Under the pieces are notes generated by a model. That model was given only the letters and a program-made list of their open reading frames with translations. It was not told the origin of the DNA and searched no databases. A stretch of DNA of 64,000 nucleotides, from positions 744,001-808,000 of the forward strand of contig NZ_CP095046.1 in NCBI RefSeq assembly GCF_022919215.1, in the 5' to 3' direction. The position numbers were made by a program, and so were the translations under genes. The stretch comes from Hymenobacter cellulosilyticus (GTDB lineage: Bacteria > Bacteroidota > Bacteroidia > Cytophagales > Hymenobacteraceae). Of this stretch, positions 7,873-19,383 are shown in pieces (position 1 is the stretch's first letter; each line of letters opens with the position of its first letter).

Positions 7873-10268
7873 CTACAAAGCGGCTTTTACTTCAAACGTA
7901 GCGCTGGTGCTGCCGGCCTGGCCGCTCTGGCTGAGGCCCTGCACTACTATCCGGTACCGGCCCACTTGGTCGGAAGTGAAAAAGGTAAGCGTGGGGCTGG
8001 CTCCCGGACGGATAGTTACGTCCGGATTCCAGTAGAGCAGGTTGCGGAAGTCGGGCCGGCGGCTTTGCTGCTGCTGGGGCGTCTCGTAGCGGGGCGCGTA
8101 GAACTCGCGCTGCCCCTGCAGGCCCTCGTATTCCTGGAGCAGCACGTGGGTATCGAGTGGAAAGCCGGCCAGGTCGCCCTTATAGGTGGTGTAGCTCACG
8201 ATGCCGTTGTAGAAAAAAGCCCCCACGAAGTAGCGCTTGGTCACGACGTCGAGCTTCTGCACCTTCAGCGGGTCGAAGGCCATGATTTTGTTGGTGTCGA
8301 ACACGGGCATGCCGTCGAGCAGCACCAGCGGGTTTTCCAGGGCGTCGTGGGCGTTGGCATTGGGCAGCAGGAAGTGAAAGCCGTCTTTGCGCAGGCGCAC
8401 AAACACGCCGGGCACGTACTCGCGCATCACTTCCTCCATCACCTTGAAGCGGGTGTAGGCATCGAGCATGTACCGCTCATTGGGCTTGCCATAAAACGCC
8501 AGACTGTCGATGCGCGGCAACTGGTAGCGCACCGGCGGGCCGCTGGCAAACTGCTGCTGCACCTGGGCCTGCACGTGGCGCCGCCGCAGGCTGGCCGCCA
8601 GCTGCTCGGAAAGCGTGAGTCGGACCGGCCGGCCGGGAGCGTACTGCTCGGAGAAAGGATTGAGGATTTCCACCCGGTACACACTGTCGCGCGTGGGGTT
8701 GGGCTGGGCTACCAGCTGCCGGGTACCGTACCAGTCGGCCGTTTCGAACTGCACGCTGCCATCGGCCCGACTAACTGAATTGTACAGCTGAATGGCCCGG
8801 CTGGGCGCCGCCAGGTAGATAGAGATGCCCGGAGCCGGGCCCCCGTGCGACTGTCGGTTACCCGCCCGCGCACCAAATGCCCGTTTAGCTCGGGCAGATA
8901 AGCCGGCGGCGCGGGCTGAGCGGCCAGCACGTCGGCCCAGCGGAAACGGCTCCAGCCTTGGGTCAGCATCAGGTTGTCGGCCGCCTGAGCCGCTTCCGCG
9001 GAATGGGTGGAGCAGTAATACTCAGGGTTTTCCACCGCGCCCTTCAAATCGGAAGTCAGCCACAGGTAGCTGGCCGCGTCGGGTCCGCCGGCCTGCGACA
9101 AAGAGTCGAGCTGGTACACGGCCACCGACACGTTTGCCGGAACCGTTTCGCCCGTGCTTAGCTGCAGGCTCACCTTCTGGCGGCTGGCGTACTGACTTTT
9201 ATCGGGCTGGGCGGTAAGGGCCAGGGTGGTAGTTGAGGCCCGGAAGTAGAGCCGCTCGCACACCGGCTGCCGCCGGCTGTTGAACAAGGTGAAGTGGGTA
9301 ACCCCGGCCGCGAGCTTGGCTTTTTCCACCACAAAGACGGCCTGCCCCTGGCTGAGCGGAGTACCGGCCGCTACGGCCACCTGCTGGCGGGTGTGGCCCA
9401 GTAGGTACAGACTTTCACTGGCCAAGGCTGCCCCACTGGTTTGCACTACTACGCGCAGCTGCTCCGGCCCGGCCTCTTCCAGCCGGAGCACGTAGCCCTG
9501 CTCCCGCACCGCCGGCAATGGGCTGGTAATGGTTTGCCCGCTCCTCAGCCGGATGACGGCCCGGTAAGCGGAGCCCGCCGCCATGGGCGTAAACGAAAAG
9601 CTGCCCAGACCAAACCGCAGCGTCTGGAAACTGCCCACGCTCTTGCCACTGGCATCCAGCACGTTGCCCTCGGCGGCCACTCCCCGGCCCTGGCGGTCGG
9701 TTATCTTGAAGCCCACTTTGCTGCTGATACCCTGCACCAGGTAGCCGCCTTCGGGAAAAAACTGCGGGTCGTAGCTTAGGGCCGCCGGGGCCGCGGGCAG
9801 CCCCAGCGGCGTGCGGGTATTGACGATGGTAACCGGGCAATGAAAGTAGAATTCGGGCCCAAAGTTCTTCATCCAGCTCGTGTAGGCCCGCACCGTGTAG
9901 GTGCCGGAGGCCAGGGCTGCCGGCAGCACGAAGGAGCCCTGGCCAGTGGCGCGGCGCAAGGCAATTTTGGCTTGTAATACGGGCCGCTGCTCGGCATCCA
10001 GCACTTCCACATAGGCCACGGTGCTGGCCGCCAGCGGCCGGTGGCTCCGGCCATCCACGGCATAGAGCTTAAACCACAGCGTTTCGCCACTCACGTAGCT
10101 GGGCCGGTCCAGGTGGGCAAACAGCTTTTCCGGGGGCAGGCGCTGGCTGTAGCGGGCCAGGCTGCGGCCCAGCTGGGGCAAAGAGTCGAGCTGGGCCAAA
10201 ACCGGGCTGCTGCACAACGCCAGCAGAGCGGGCAGCAGGCGGGCAAGAAATGTCGGGGCGAAAGTCAC
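7873..10268 (-). CDS. Exported MG2-domain/TonB-plug-like protein with a frameshift
   Basis: A secreted or periplasmic protein of about 798 residues once corrected. It starts at a GTG with a signal peptide ending near SSPVLAQ. It then has an alpha-2-macroglobulin MG2-like strand domain (KLFAHLDRPSYVSGETLWFKLYAVDG), further beta-sandwich segments, a carboxypeptidase-regulatory-like stretch (LVRGRVTDSRTGA) and a late plug-like segment (NPLVLLDGMPVFDTNKIMAFDP). Such proteins commonly sit beside TonB receptors in Bacteroidota; the exact job is unknown. The frame breaks at the GGG run 8837-8839. One extra base joins TDSRTGAPAPGISIYLAAP to the downstream frame. It is the last gene of the operon, 37 bp after the DUF4249 gene. 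Confidence 0.75.
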
Positions 10269-10305
10269 GGAACGGCTAAGTATACAGGTAGAAAAGAAGC
10301 CGGCA

Positions 10306-11441
10306 CTACTGCCAGAAGTCGGGCCGCTTGTTGGTGCCTCGGCGCCGGCAATCCACGCAGTCGGCCGGAGCGCCGGCATACCCCAGCAGCAGGCCGCCCA
10401 TTGGCGAATAAACCCCATATACCGGCAGCACGGCGGGGCTGCTAAAGTAGGCCGACACGTCTCTGAGCAGGACGGTATCGGGCGGCAGGCAGCTGTACCC
10501 GTTGAGAAAATTGGTGGGCGGCAAATCCGAGCTGCTAATGAATATCCGCTTCTCGGTGACGGTGCTGGCTCCCACGTACCCAATGACGGGCTCCGACTCG
10601 TCGGTCAGGCAGCGCACGTTGCCGGTCAGCTGGGTGGGGGCGGGGTCGAAGAGGCTGCCCAGGTTTTCGGTGGTAGCCTTGAGCTGCTCCCAGTAGGCGT
10701 ACTCCTCGGGCGTCTGGGCAAATTGCCGCACCAGCAGGCTGTATTTAAACCGCAGCTTGGTTGAGTTGGCCGGCATCAGCAGCAGCGGAAAGTCGGATAC
10801 GACATCCTGACTGAGTCGGGCCGTGGAGCTGAGCTGTATGGCCGTGGAGCCGGCGGTGCCCCAGCACGTGAAGATGTCTTCCGTCCGGGGCGCATGCTAC
10901 CGTTAACGTACTCGATAATAGACCGGTAAGCCGACTGAAATTCCCAGGTTTCGGTGTAGGTCCAGCGGTAATAGCGCGTGTTATTGCTAGCGTCGCGGCT
11001 GTTCACATACACCTGCAAGCCCCGGGGCTCCAGCGCCCACGTCACCCCGCCGATGGGCGGCGTCGCCTTACCCGTCACCAGTTCGGAGGCATATTCGCGG
11101 CCCGCCGCGGTGCGCACCCGCACCCGGTACTTGCGGGCTGGGCTCAGCGCCAAACTCGCGGAAGTGTAAGTGCCCGGCGCCGGCTCGGTGAGCGGGTAAG
11201 GCGTGCCGGCATCGTCCTGAATGGAAACTGTGGCCTTGGTTTCTACCACCGGAGCGGCCGCGCTGGCCACGTTCTGGGTGCGCGAAAGTCGAATAGTCGT
11301 TACGCCACTGAGGTTGATGGAGCCCGCCACTACCAGGTAATTCTGGGGCGCATTGATAACGTCCGGCTCAAACGGGTCGACGCAGCCGGGCAGGGCTAGC
11401 AGCAGCACGAGCCATAACAGGCAGGATTGCAGACGCGGCAT
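10306..11441 (-). CDS. DUF4249 lipoprotein with a frameshift
   Basis: A predicted lipoprotein of the DUF4249 family, usually encoded directly after a TonB-dependent receptor in Bacteroidota and presumed to be its surface partner. The ATG at 11441 gives a lipobox ending LALPGC. A GTG at 11453, overlapping the receptor stop codon, is the alternative start. Typical family features are LVVAGSINLSGVTTIRLSRT, a beta-rich middle and the late CxxC in DCVDCRRRGTNKRP. The frame breaks at the GGGG run 10887-10890. One extra base joins NGSMRP to RTEDIFTCWGTAGS and gives 378 residues. Confidence 0.82.
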
Positions 11442-11452
11442 GGAATAGGGCA

Positions 11453-14208
11453 CTAGAATTTGAAGTTGTAAGTCACGGTGGGAATGGGCTGGCCGAAAAT
11501 GGAGAGCTGGTAGCCCCGGATCTGCCCGCCTTCCGACTTGAAGTAGACCGAGTACGGGTTGCGGCGGCCCGTGAGGTTGTACACCGACAGCGTCCAGGAG
11601 CTGTGGGCCAGCTTTTTGGCTTTGTGCCCGCCCTCGATGTTCATGGCAAAATCGACGCGGTAGTAGTCGGGTACGCGGTAGGCGTTGCGGTCGGAGTAGA
11701 ACACGCGGGGCACATCGTCGACGTAGTAGCGGGCCAGGGGCAGGGTGATGGGGCGGCCGGTGCTGTAGTTGAAGTTGAGCGAGGTGCTGAAGCGCCGGCT
11801 GAAGCGGTAGTTGCCGGCCAGGGTCACGTCGTGGGGCTTGTCGAAATTGCTGGGGTAGTACTCGCCGCGGTTGACCTGCTCGGCGGGTGTGCCGGCGTTG
11901 GCCCGCACCAGAGAGCGGGAGTAGGTGTAATTAAGCCAGCCATTGATTTTGCCCGTTGACTTCCGGATCGAGAATTCCACCCCGTAGGCCTTGCCTTCGG
12001 CATTGATCAGGTCGGTTTCCAGGTGGTGATTCAGCAGCAGCTTGGCCCCGCTTTTATAGTCCACGAAGTCGTGCATCCGCTTGTAGTAAGTTTCTACCGA
12101 GGTTTCAATCGTGTTGCGGCGGAAGTTGCGGTAGTAGCCCACTGAGACCTGGTCGCCCACCTGGGGCCGGATGTAGGCGTCACTCAGCTTCCAGGTATCG
12201 GTCGGCGACAACGAAGCCGTATTCGACAACTGACTGATATACTGCCGAGTGCGGTTGTAGCTGGCTTTCACCGAGGAGTTGTCCGACAAGGCGTATTTCA
12301 GCGAAGCCCGGTATTCAGGCCCGTGATAAGTAGCAATGGTAGAACCCGCCCCGTAGCGCACCGTGTCGGTAATGTTGCCGGTCGTGCGCGGCAGGCCCGC
12401 CCCGTACTGGTTTACGTCGCGCGGACCCAGGGCCTGGTAAAATGAGTAGCGCAGCCCCAGCACCAGGGCCAGCCGCGGCGTCACGTCTATTTTGTCGGAC
12501 ACATACAGGGCACTTTCCTGGGCCTGCTCCGCCGCTAGCTGCTCTCCTACCACCAACGATTCGGCGCCCTTGGCTACCAGCTTGCCCGGAGCCACGCGGT
12601 AGCGCAACGTACTGGCCCGAAGTCGATGGTGTGCTTGGTATTGTGAAAGTAGCTGAAGTCGGCCTGAGCGCCGAGCTGCCGGATGCCGAAGGTCAGCTCC
12701 GAGGCATTGACGGCGTTTTTCTCACTGGCAATCCGGTACTGGTAGTTGGTGTAAGTGCCGGTCAGCACGCCGTAGAGCTTGTTGCCGAAGATGTGCTTCC
12801 ACTTCAGGCTGCCGTTCTGGTTTTGGTAGGCGTAGGAAGTATCGGAGGCCAGCTTAAACCGGTCCCGGCTGTAGTAGCCGGTGGCGTAGAGCGTGTTTTT
12901 GTCGTTGAGCTCGTGGCTGACGTGGGCGCTCAGGTCATAAAACGAGGCCGAACTTTCCTTCAGGTCGCGGTTGGGCAGCAGCTTCAGCAGCCAGTCCGAA
13001 TACGAGGTGCGGCCCCCAATCAGGAAGGAGCTTTTGTCTTTGATAATGGGACCTTCCAGCGTGAGGCGGCTGGTCAGGGCCCCGATGCCGCCCGAGCCGC
13101 TGAGCTTCTTCTTGTTGCCGTCGCGGGTGGCGATGTCGAGCACCGACGACAACCGGCCCCCAAACCGGGCCGGGATGCCGCTTTTGTAGAGCTCCACGGT
13201 TTTGAGAATGTCGGGGTTGAAGGCCGAAAAGAAGCCGAACAGGTGGGACGGATTATACACCGTCGCGTCGTTGAACAAAATCAGGTTCTGGTCGGTGGAG
13301 CCGCCGCGCACACTCAGGCCGGTGCTGCCCTCCCCGATGGCCTTCACGCCGGGCAACGTTAGGACTACGCGCAGAATGTCGGCTTCGCCAAAGGCCGTGG
13401 GCACCTGCCGGATGGTCTTGATGTCGAGCTTTTCCATCCCCATCTGCATGCCGGCCACGTTTTTGTCTTTCTCGGCCTCAATCACCACCTCTTTCAGGTT
13501 GGTAATATCTTCCTCCACTTCCACGTCCAGCTTGCCGTCGGCATTTAGCTGCACCTGCCGCCGGGTGTTCTTGATGCCGATGCCACGGATGTTGAGCGTG
13601 TGCCGCCCCACGGGCAGCGTCAGGGCGTAGTAGCCAAACTGGTCGGTGGAAACCCCGATGGCCGGCGTCTCGATGTAGACTGAGGCGCCCGGCACCGGCT
13701 CCCCCGACCTGGCCTCGCGAATGTGGCCCGCCAGCGTGGCCTTGCCCGCGCTGTTAGCCGCACCCGGCCGACCTATTTCGTAGAGCCGGGCCACGTTGGC
13801 AGCCCGTACCGGCTGGCTGGTCGCCGGCGTATCGCCGGTAGGCGCGGCAGCCACGGCCCCGGGCCGGAAATAGTCGGTGGGCAGCTCAGTGGCCACGGGC
13901 TGCCGGGGCGTGATAAAGACGTTGTGTTCCTCATCAATGACAAAGCGCAGCTCAGTGGCTCCCAAGGCCTGTTGCAGCACGCTGCTCAAGGGTTGGGCCT
14001 GGGCCTGCAAAGTCACGGTCACGCGCTGCACCGCGGCCGTGTCGAAGAAGAACCGGTAGCGGGTCTGGTCTTCGAGCTGGCGTACAAACTGCTCCAGGCT
14101 CACGCCCTGGAAGCTGCCGCTCACGGCGGGCTCCGCCGTTTGCCCGTAGCTCTTGAAGCCAACGGTGCTTAAACCTATAAGCAGAATTAGCCGGTAAAGA
14201 TATTTCAT
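11453..14208 (-). CDS. TonB-dependent receptor with N-terminal STN domain, frameshifted
   Basis: An outer-membrane TonB-dependent transporter of about 918 residues once corrected. In order: signal peptide ending KSYGQ, STN domain (GVSLEQFVRQLEDQTRYRF), carboxypeptidase-regulatory domain (AGHIREARSGEPVPGASVYI), plug (LPGVKAIGEGSTGLSVRGG) and beta-barrel ending in TYNFKF. The start is the ATG at 14208, which gives a normal signal peptide. Without correction the frame runs on upstream into the preceding gene. The frame also breaks at CCC 12616-12618, where one extra base restores HTIDFGASTLRYRV. STN domains often transmit signals to an anti-sigma factor, but none is adjacent. The ligand is unknown. 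Coupled to the DUF4249 gene by a stop/start overlap if the GTG start is used. Confidence 0.88.
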
Positions 14209-14257
14209 GCACAAGCGTATGATTGTCAACAGATAAAGCAGGTAGCCAGCCCCGGCG

Positions 14258-15003
14258 CTACGGCTGCGGGGCGGGGCTAGCGTGGCGGCGTAGCGCACCA
14301 GGGCCACCAGGGACTCTTCCCGGGCAGCCGCGTTAAACTTCAGCTTTTGGGCTCGGATATAGTCGCGAAGCGCAGCTTTATGCTCCGGCAGCAACGCCAG
14401 TACGCTTTGGGCTTTGCTGGCTTTGGAGTAAAGGTTGTTCTGGCGCAGAAAGAAGGCGTCCTTCTCGGTTATTTCCCCTTCCAGCCCCCCGGCCGATGCT
14501 CGTTCCTGCAGGTCTTTGCGGCGCAGGGCCAGCAGCTGCACCGGCCCGTCTACCAGCAGCTCGTAGAAGCCGGGCCGCTCGGGCAAAGCCTCCGCGGAGC
14601 CCGCCGTGAGGTGAATAAAGGAGTGTCCGGCCACGGTGAACCGGGTCACTTTATCCTTGATGAGCAGCATTTCCAGGATGCCCTTGGGAGCATTCAGCAC
14701 CAGCTCATCCTGCACAATGTCGTAGCGCAGCGGCACGTCGGCGTAGGTAGAGCCGGCGTATTCTACAGTGGCCGGCCGCAGCTGGTTGGTTTCAAAATAC
14801 TGGTGGCCCGTCACGAAGCGCTTCACGTAGTTCACGTATTCCGGGCCGTTGTAAAGGCGAGAATCGGAGCCCACGGCGGCCGAGTAGTGCCGGCGCAGGC
14901 TGCCGGTTGTAGCCAGGGAATCGGTGCTGGCGGACTGGGCCCGGGCCGCACCCGCTAGCAGTATACCGGCACCGATGAACAGCCCGTAAATAGTTGGTTG
15001 CAT
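14258..15003 (-). CDS. Exported hypothetical protein, first gene of the receptor operon
   Basis: About 248 residues with a signal peptide (FIGAGILLAGAARAQS). No named domain is recognised; the middle is beta-rich and the C-terminal third helical (AQSVLALLPEHKAALRDYIRAQ). As given, the frame has no stop and runs in frame into the receptor gene, placing a second signal peptide mid-protein. One extra base in the GGGG run 14268-14271 or 14273-14276 brings in a stop at 14258-14260, about 50 bp before the receptor start, with the ending APPPQP. I consider the apparent fusion artificial. Function unknown; position suggests a periplasmic partner of the receptor. Confidence 0.65.
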
Positions 15004-15329
15004 CTAACTTATTTTATGCGTCTTAGCTTAATAGGGCTTCAAGCTACGATTTCGGCCGGCCTTTCTAAAATGGCGCCCAACTTTATCGACATATAATCCA
15101 AAGAATATAAAAACTGGCAGGCTACTAGCACGAGGCAGCCGGGCTTTCTGGGGTTGCTTGGTGCTGCCCCGGCTTAGGGCGGCAGCAGTACAAACGCCGC
15201 TCAGAACCTCGACCGTGCGGTTTTTCACGGTGGCGCTTGGCAAAATAAAGTGGGGAAAAGCCGTCCTGAAGCTCTACCCGAACTGCTAAAGCTGCGTAAT
15301 TAAGTTACCTCCGTACCTATTCCCCGTTC
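15004..15329. other. Divergent intergenic region
   Basis: This 326-bp stretch separates the minus-strand receptor operon from the plus-strand molybdoenzyme cluster, so it must carry promoters in both directions. Composition is more AT-rich at both ends. I could not find a convincing TAnnTTTG-type element, and no frame within it looks coding. Confidence 0.4.
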
Positions 15330-15653
15330 ATGAAACTCCGTCTCGAAGACAATTCGCTGCGCCTTCGCCTGTCCGAATCTGAAGTGCAGCAATTTGCCGA
15401 AACCGGCCGTGTGGCTGTTGCCTTGCCTCTGGGCCCTACCGCCCACGACAGCCTGACCTATGCCCTGGAGCGGGCCGAAAATGAAGAATTCCGCATCACC
15501 CACGGCGCGGGCGCTATTACCGTAAAAGTGCCCGCCGCGCTGGCCAACCACTGGACCAGCACCGACCAGAACGGCTTGTCGGCCACGCTGATGATGGCCG
15601 GCGACCAGCCCCTGAAAATCTTAGTTGAAAAAGACCTGGACTGCCGCCACTAA
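15330..15653 (+). CDS. Small conserved protein preceding the FdhF/YdeP oxidoreductase
   Basis: A 107-residue soluble protein beginning KLRLEDNSLRLRLSESEV, a start I associate with a small Bacteroidota family of unknown function (DUF7009-like, from memory). It contains VKVPAALANHWTSTDQNGL and ends in KDLDCRH. The gene lies 45 bp upstream of the first molybdoenzyme gene on the same strand, so co-transcription is likely. A role in handling or maturing that enzyme is possible but rests on position alone. Confidence 0.7.
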   Translation: MKLRLEDNSLRLRLSESEVQQFAETGRVAVALPLGPTAHDSLTYALERAENEEFRITHGAGAITVKVPAALANHWTSTDQNGLSATLMMAGDQPLKILVEKDLDCRH

Positions 15654-15698
15654 CGCAGACGGGCCCTCCCCTCATTATTGCTATTTCCTATCCGCGTC

Positions 15699-18256
15699 AT
15701 GGATAAATCTCCCGCCTACGACCCCAACCAAGCCGGCAAAACCGAGCAGCAAGGTGCCGAAGCCAATGCCCCTAAAAGCGGCGAGCGGCCCGACCAGGGC
15801 ACCGCGCCCACCAGCGACAACTGGAGCACCTCGCCCGAGCGCGAAACCCTCGACGACCGGGTGATGGAAGCCCCCGACACGCTCGGGGCCAAGCACAAAT
15901 ACCCGATTCTGGCCCAGCCGCCGGAAGAATTCACCGGCCTGAAGCTCACCAAGCCGGCCAAGGTTGCAGCTGGCATTACGGCCGTACTCAAGTCGGGCGC
16001 CTTTGCCATGGACTATGAAGGGCCCGTGCGCGGTACCCACGCCCTGTTGAAGATGAACCAGAAGGACGGCTTCGACTGCTCCTCCTGCGCCTGGCCCGAC
16101 CCGGACGACCACCGCTCCGTGGCCGAGTTTTGCGAAAACGGCGCCAAGGCCACCACCTCCGATGCCCAGTCGGACCCGGTGGGGCCGGACTTCTTTGCCA
16201 AGCACAGCCTGGTGGACTTGTCGCACATGACGGACCGGGACCTCAACAACGCCGGCCGCCTCACCCACCCCATGGTGCTGCGGCCGGGCGCTACGCACTA
16301 CACGCCCATTTCCTGGCCCGAGGCCTTTGAGCTGGTCGGCCAAGAGCTGAACGCGCTGAAGTCGCCGAACGAGGCCATTTTCTACACCTCGGGCAAGGTG
16401 CCCAACGAGCCGGCCTATCTGTACCAGCTCTTCGTGCGGCAGTTTGGCACTAACAACCTGCCCGACTGCTCCAATATGTGCCACGAAAGCAGCGGCGCGG
16501 CCCTGAGCAACACGACGGGCCTGGGTAAGGGCTCGGTCACGCTCAACGACATGTACGAGGCGGAAGTCATCCTCATCATCGGGCAGAATCCGGGCACCAA
16601 CCACCCGCGCATGCTCACGGCCCTGCAAAAGGCCAAGAAGAACGGAGCCAAGATTATCAGCATCAACCCTTTGCACGAGGCTGGCCTGCTGCACTTCAAG
16701 AACCCTCAGGACTTCATGAACCCGCTCAAGGCGTTGGGCGTGCTGCTCGGCGACGGTACGCCCATCACTGACATTTATCTACAGGTGCGCATCAACTCCG
16801 ACCAACTGGTGATGCGCGGGCTGATGAAGTGCCTGCTGGAGGCCGAGCAACTGAACCCCGGTCAGGTGCTCGACCAGGGCTTTATCCAGGAATACACGAC
16901 CGGCTACCCCGAGCTGGTCGAGACACTGAACAACACCAGTTGGGCCGATATTGAGGAAGCCAGCGGCATTACCCGGGCCCAGATTCAGGAAGCGGCCAAT
17001 CTGATTGCCCGCCACAAGAAGATTATTACCTGCTGGGCCATGGGCCTGACCCAGCAGAAAAACGGGGTGTACACGATTCAGGAAATCGTGAACATGCACT
17101 TCATGAAAGGTGCCGTGGGCATCCCCGGCGCGGGATTGTGCCCGGTGCGGGGCCACTCCAACGTGCAGGGCGACCGGACCATGGGCATCTGGGAGCGGCC
17201 CACCGACACCTTCCTCGATGCGCTGGCCAAGGAGTTCAGCTTCGAGCCGCCGCGGGAGTACGGCTTCGACGTGGTGGAAGCCGTGAAGGCCCTGCACGAC
17301 GGCCGGGTGAAAGTGTTTATGGCCATGGGCGGCAACATGCTCTCGGCCTGCTCCGACACCGAGTTTGTGGCCGAGGGCATGCGCAAGCTCCGCCTCTCGG
17401 TGCACGTCACGCCCAAGCTCAACCGCAGCCACCTTGTCAACGGCGAAATGGCCCTGCTGCTGCCCTGCAAAACCCGCATCGACATCGACATGCAGAAGTC
17501 GGGGCAGCAGTTTATGACCTGCGAAAACTCGATGGGCGTGGTCAGCATGAGTAAGGGCGTATTGGAGCCCATTTCCGACCAGATGCTCAGCGAAGTAGCC
17601 ATTGTGTGCGGCATTGCCCTGGCCACCCTGGGCGAGAAAAGCACCGTGGATTGGGTAGGTTGCACCGAGAACTACGACCTGATTCGGGAGTACGTGGCCC
17701 GCACCATTCCCGGCTTCGAGGACTTCAACACCAAGGTGCGCCACCCCGGCGGCTTCTACTTGCCCAACGGTCCGCGGGAACGAAACTTCACTACTGAAAA
17801 CGCCAAGGCCAACTTCACCAGCACGCCCCTGGAAAAACACGTGCTGGAGCCCGGGCAGCTGGTGCTGATGACCATTCGCTCACACGACCAGTTCAACACC
17901 ACCATCTACGACTACAACGACCGGTACCGCGGTGTGCACAACGAGCGGCGCGTCATCTTCCTCCACCCCGAGGACATGGCCGAGCGGGGCATCCGGGAAA
18001 AGGGCCTGGTCAACATTACCAGCCACTTCGAGGGCCAGCAGCGCCACGCTGAGAAGTTCATTGCCATTCCCTACGACATTCCCAAGGGCAACTGCGCCGT
18101 GTACTTCCCCGAGGGCAACGTGCTGGTGCCCATCGGCTCGGTGGCGTACAAGAGCAATACGCCGACCTCCAAGTTCGTCATCGTGACCGTGGCCCGGTGG
18201 AGCTACCCATCGGCACCCAGATTCCGGCGGGGCAGCAGGTGGCTGTGCCGGCCTAA
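15699..18256 (+). CDS. FdhF/YdeP family molybdopterin oxidoreductase, first paralogue
   Basis: A cytoplasmic molybdopterin-guanine-dinucleotide enzyme of the FdhF/YdeP branch, about 852 residues once corrected. There is no signal peptide, and the first 60 residues are polar and probably disordered. Family marks are DGFDCSSCAWPDPDDHRS (about residues 124-141), NLPDCSNMCHESSGAAL, VILIIGQNPGTNHPRML, PVRGHSNVQGDRTMG and the C-terminal cofactor-binding part with IRSHDQFNTTIYDYNDRYRG. The physiological substrate of this branch is uncertain; formate is not assured. I use the ATG at 15699. The frame breaks near the end at CCC 18193-18195; one extra C gives VTVAPVELPIGTQ and a stop at 18254-18256. It closely resembles the paralogue at 21751. 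Confidence 0.92.
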
Positions 18257-18280
18257 ACACATTACACCTTAAGTACCAAC

Positions 18281-18316
18281 AACCAAGCCCGGCCGTGTCT
18301 ACGGCCGGGCTTGGTT
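18281..18316 (+). terminator. Terminator after the first molybdoenzyme gene
   Basis: A perfect 16-bp inverted repeat (18281-18296 with 18301-18316) with a 4-nt loop, 25 bp after the restored stop codon. Confidence 0.85.
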
Positions 18317-18649
18317 GTATTATAAGCTTTCCAAATCCAGGAGGATACGCAGCAGGCGGGAAGCAAAACCAGTTTGGGTCTGAAATGACACAACTGACTT
18401 AGAAATGCGGTTTGTCTGTAAGTATAAAAGGATTCTGATGTGCCTGAATACGAACATGGTGATCCAAGCAAACATGATCTAAGATTAGCAGATTTCTCAG
18501 CTAACTATTCCCTGCAGAACCTAGAATAGGTCGGAAGCAAACTATGGACGTTTTGCGATACTTTTTGGATTTCCTGCGACAATTTGGCCTGCCGGTGCCC
18601 GATACTTTTGTGCTGTTCATTCAGTTCTTCAACCGCACAAAACCTTCGT
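18317..18649. other. Intergenic region upstream of the PEBP gene
   Basis: 333 bp, more AT-rich than the flanking genes, with no convincing coding frame or hairpin. It presumably holds the promoter of the PEBP-family gene, but I could not assign it. Confidence 0.35.
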
Positions 18650-19192
18650 ATGAAAAATGTTGCAGCCACTCTAGCTACTTCCGCACTGCTAAGCACTAGT
18701 GCCTTTGCCCAAACATTCACCTTGAAAAGCCCCGAACTAGGCGGGCAACTAACCAACAAGCAGTTTTTAAACGGGATGGGCTTTACGGGCGAAAATCAGT
18801 CGCCGGCCCTGACCTGGGAACATGCGCCGGCCGGTACGCAGAGCTTTGCCGTCACCATCTTCGACCTGGATGCACCCACGGGCAGTGGATTCTGGCACTG
18901 GGTTATCTTCAACATCCCCGCTACGGTGACGGAACTGAAGTCGGGCGCCGGCGACCTGAGCAAAAACCTGGCTCCCGCTGGGGCCATCCAGAGCAACACC
19001 GACTTCGGCCAGCCCGGGTACGTGGGAGCCGCTCCTACCCCGGGCCCGGCCCACCGCTACCTGATTACGGTGCTCGCGCTCAGCAAAAAGCTGGAGCTAG
19101 ATAAGAATGCCACTCCTGCCTTTGTCGCCTTCAACTGTAACAGCATCACCCTGGGCAAGGCCTCGTTGCTGCTGTACGGGCAGCGGAAATAA
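18650..19192 (+). CDS. YbhB/YbcL family PEBP protein, exported
   Basis: A phosphatidylethanolamine-binding-protein fold (YbhB/YbcL, Raf kinase inhibitor-like), 180 residues. The ATG at 18650 gives a signal peptide ending AFAQ, so it is periplasmic or secreted. Diagnostic segments are GENQSPALTWEHAPAGTQSFAV, IFDLDAPTGSGFWHWVIFNIP and PGPAHRYLITVLAL. The bacterial ligand and function are not established. It stands alone between hairpin terminators. Confidence 0.92.
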   Translation: MKNVAATLATSALLSTSAFAQTFTLKSPELGGQLTNKQFLNGMGFTGENQSPALTWEHAPAGTQSFAVTIFDLDAPTGSGFWHWVIFNIPATVTELKSGAGDLSKNLAPAGAIQSNTDFGQPGYVGAAPTPGPAHRYLITVLALSKKLELDKNATPAFVAFNCNSITLGKASLLLYGQRK

Positions 19193-19276
19193 CCACCGGC
19201 TTTGGCCACCCGAGAAATTGTTTACTGCCTATAGGACAGCGCCCACTACGCGTGGCGACATAGTCAGGTAGCGTAG

Positions 19277-19313
19277 CCACGGCTGCTTTCTCCTTCTAAA
19301 AAAGCAGCCGTGG
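19277..19313 (+). terminator. Terminator after the PEBP gene
   Basis: A 13-bp inverted repeat (19277-19289 with 19301-19313), loop of 11 nt, followed by a T run at 19312-19318. It lies about 85 bp after the stop codon. Confidence 0.75.
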
Positions 19314-19383
19314 TTTTTACTTCCCGGGGGCAAAAAGCTCCGCCACTTCTCCAGCACCCCAACTTCTTACTTTTCGATTTACC

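Noticed and set aside
15028..15243. 71-codon minus-strand frame between the receptor operon and the molybdoenzyme cluster
   Set aside because: No ribosome-binding context, no motif, basic composition typical of a random frame.
16779..17840. Minus-strand frame of 353 codons inside the first molybdoenzyme gene
   Set aside because: Shadow frame rich in His/Val/Gly/Ala. The same kind of frame recurs opposite the paralogue, as expected from shared sequence, not from a conserved antisense gene.
18262..18471. 69-codon minus-strand frame after the first molybdoenzyme gene
   Set aside because: It overlaps the terminator hairpin and has no coding character.
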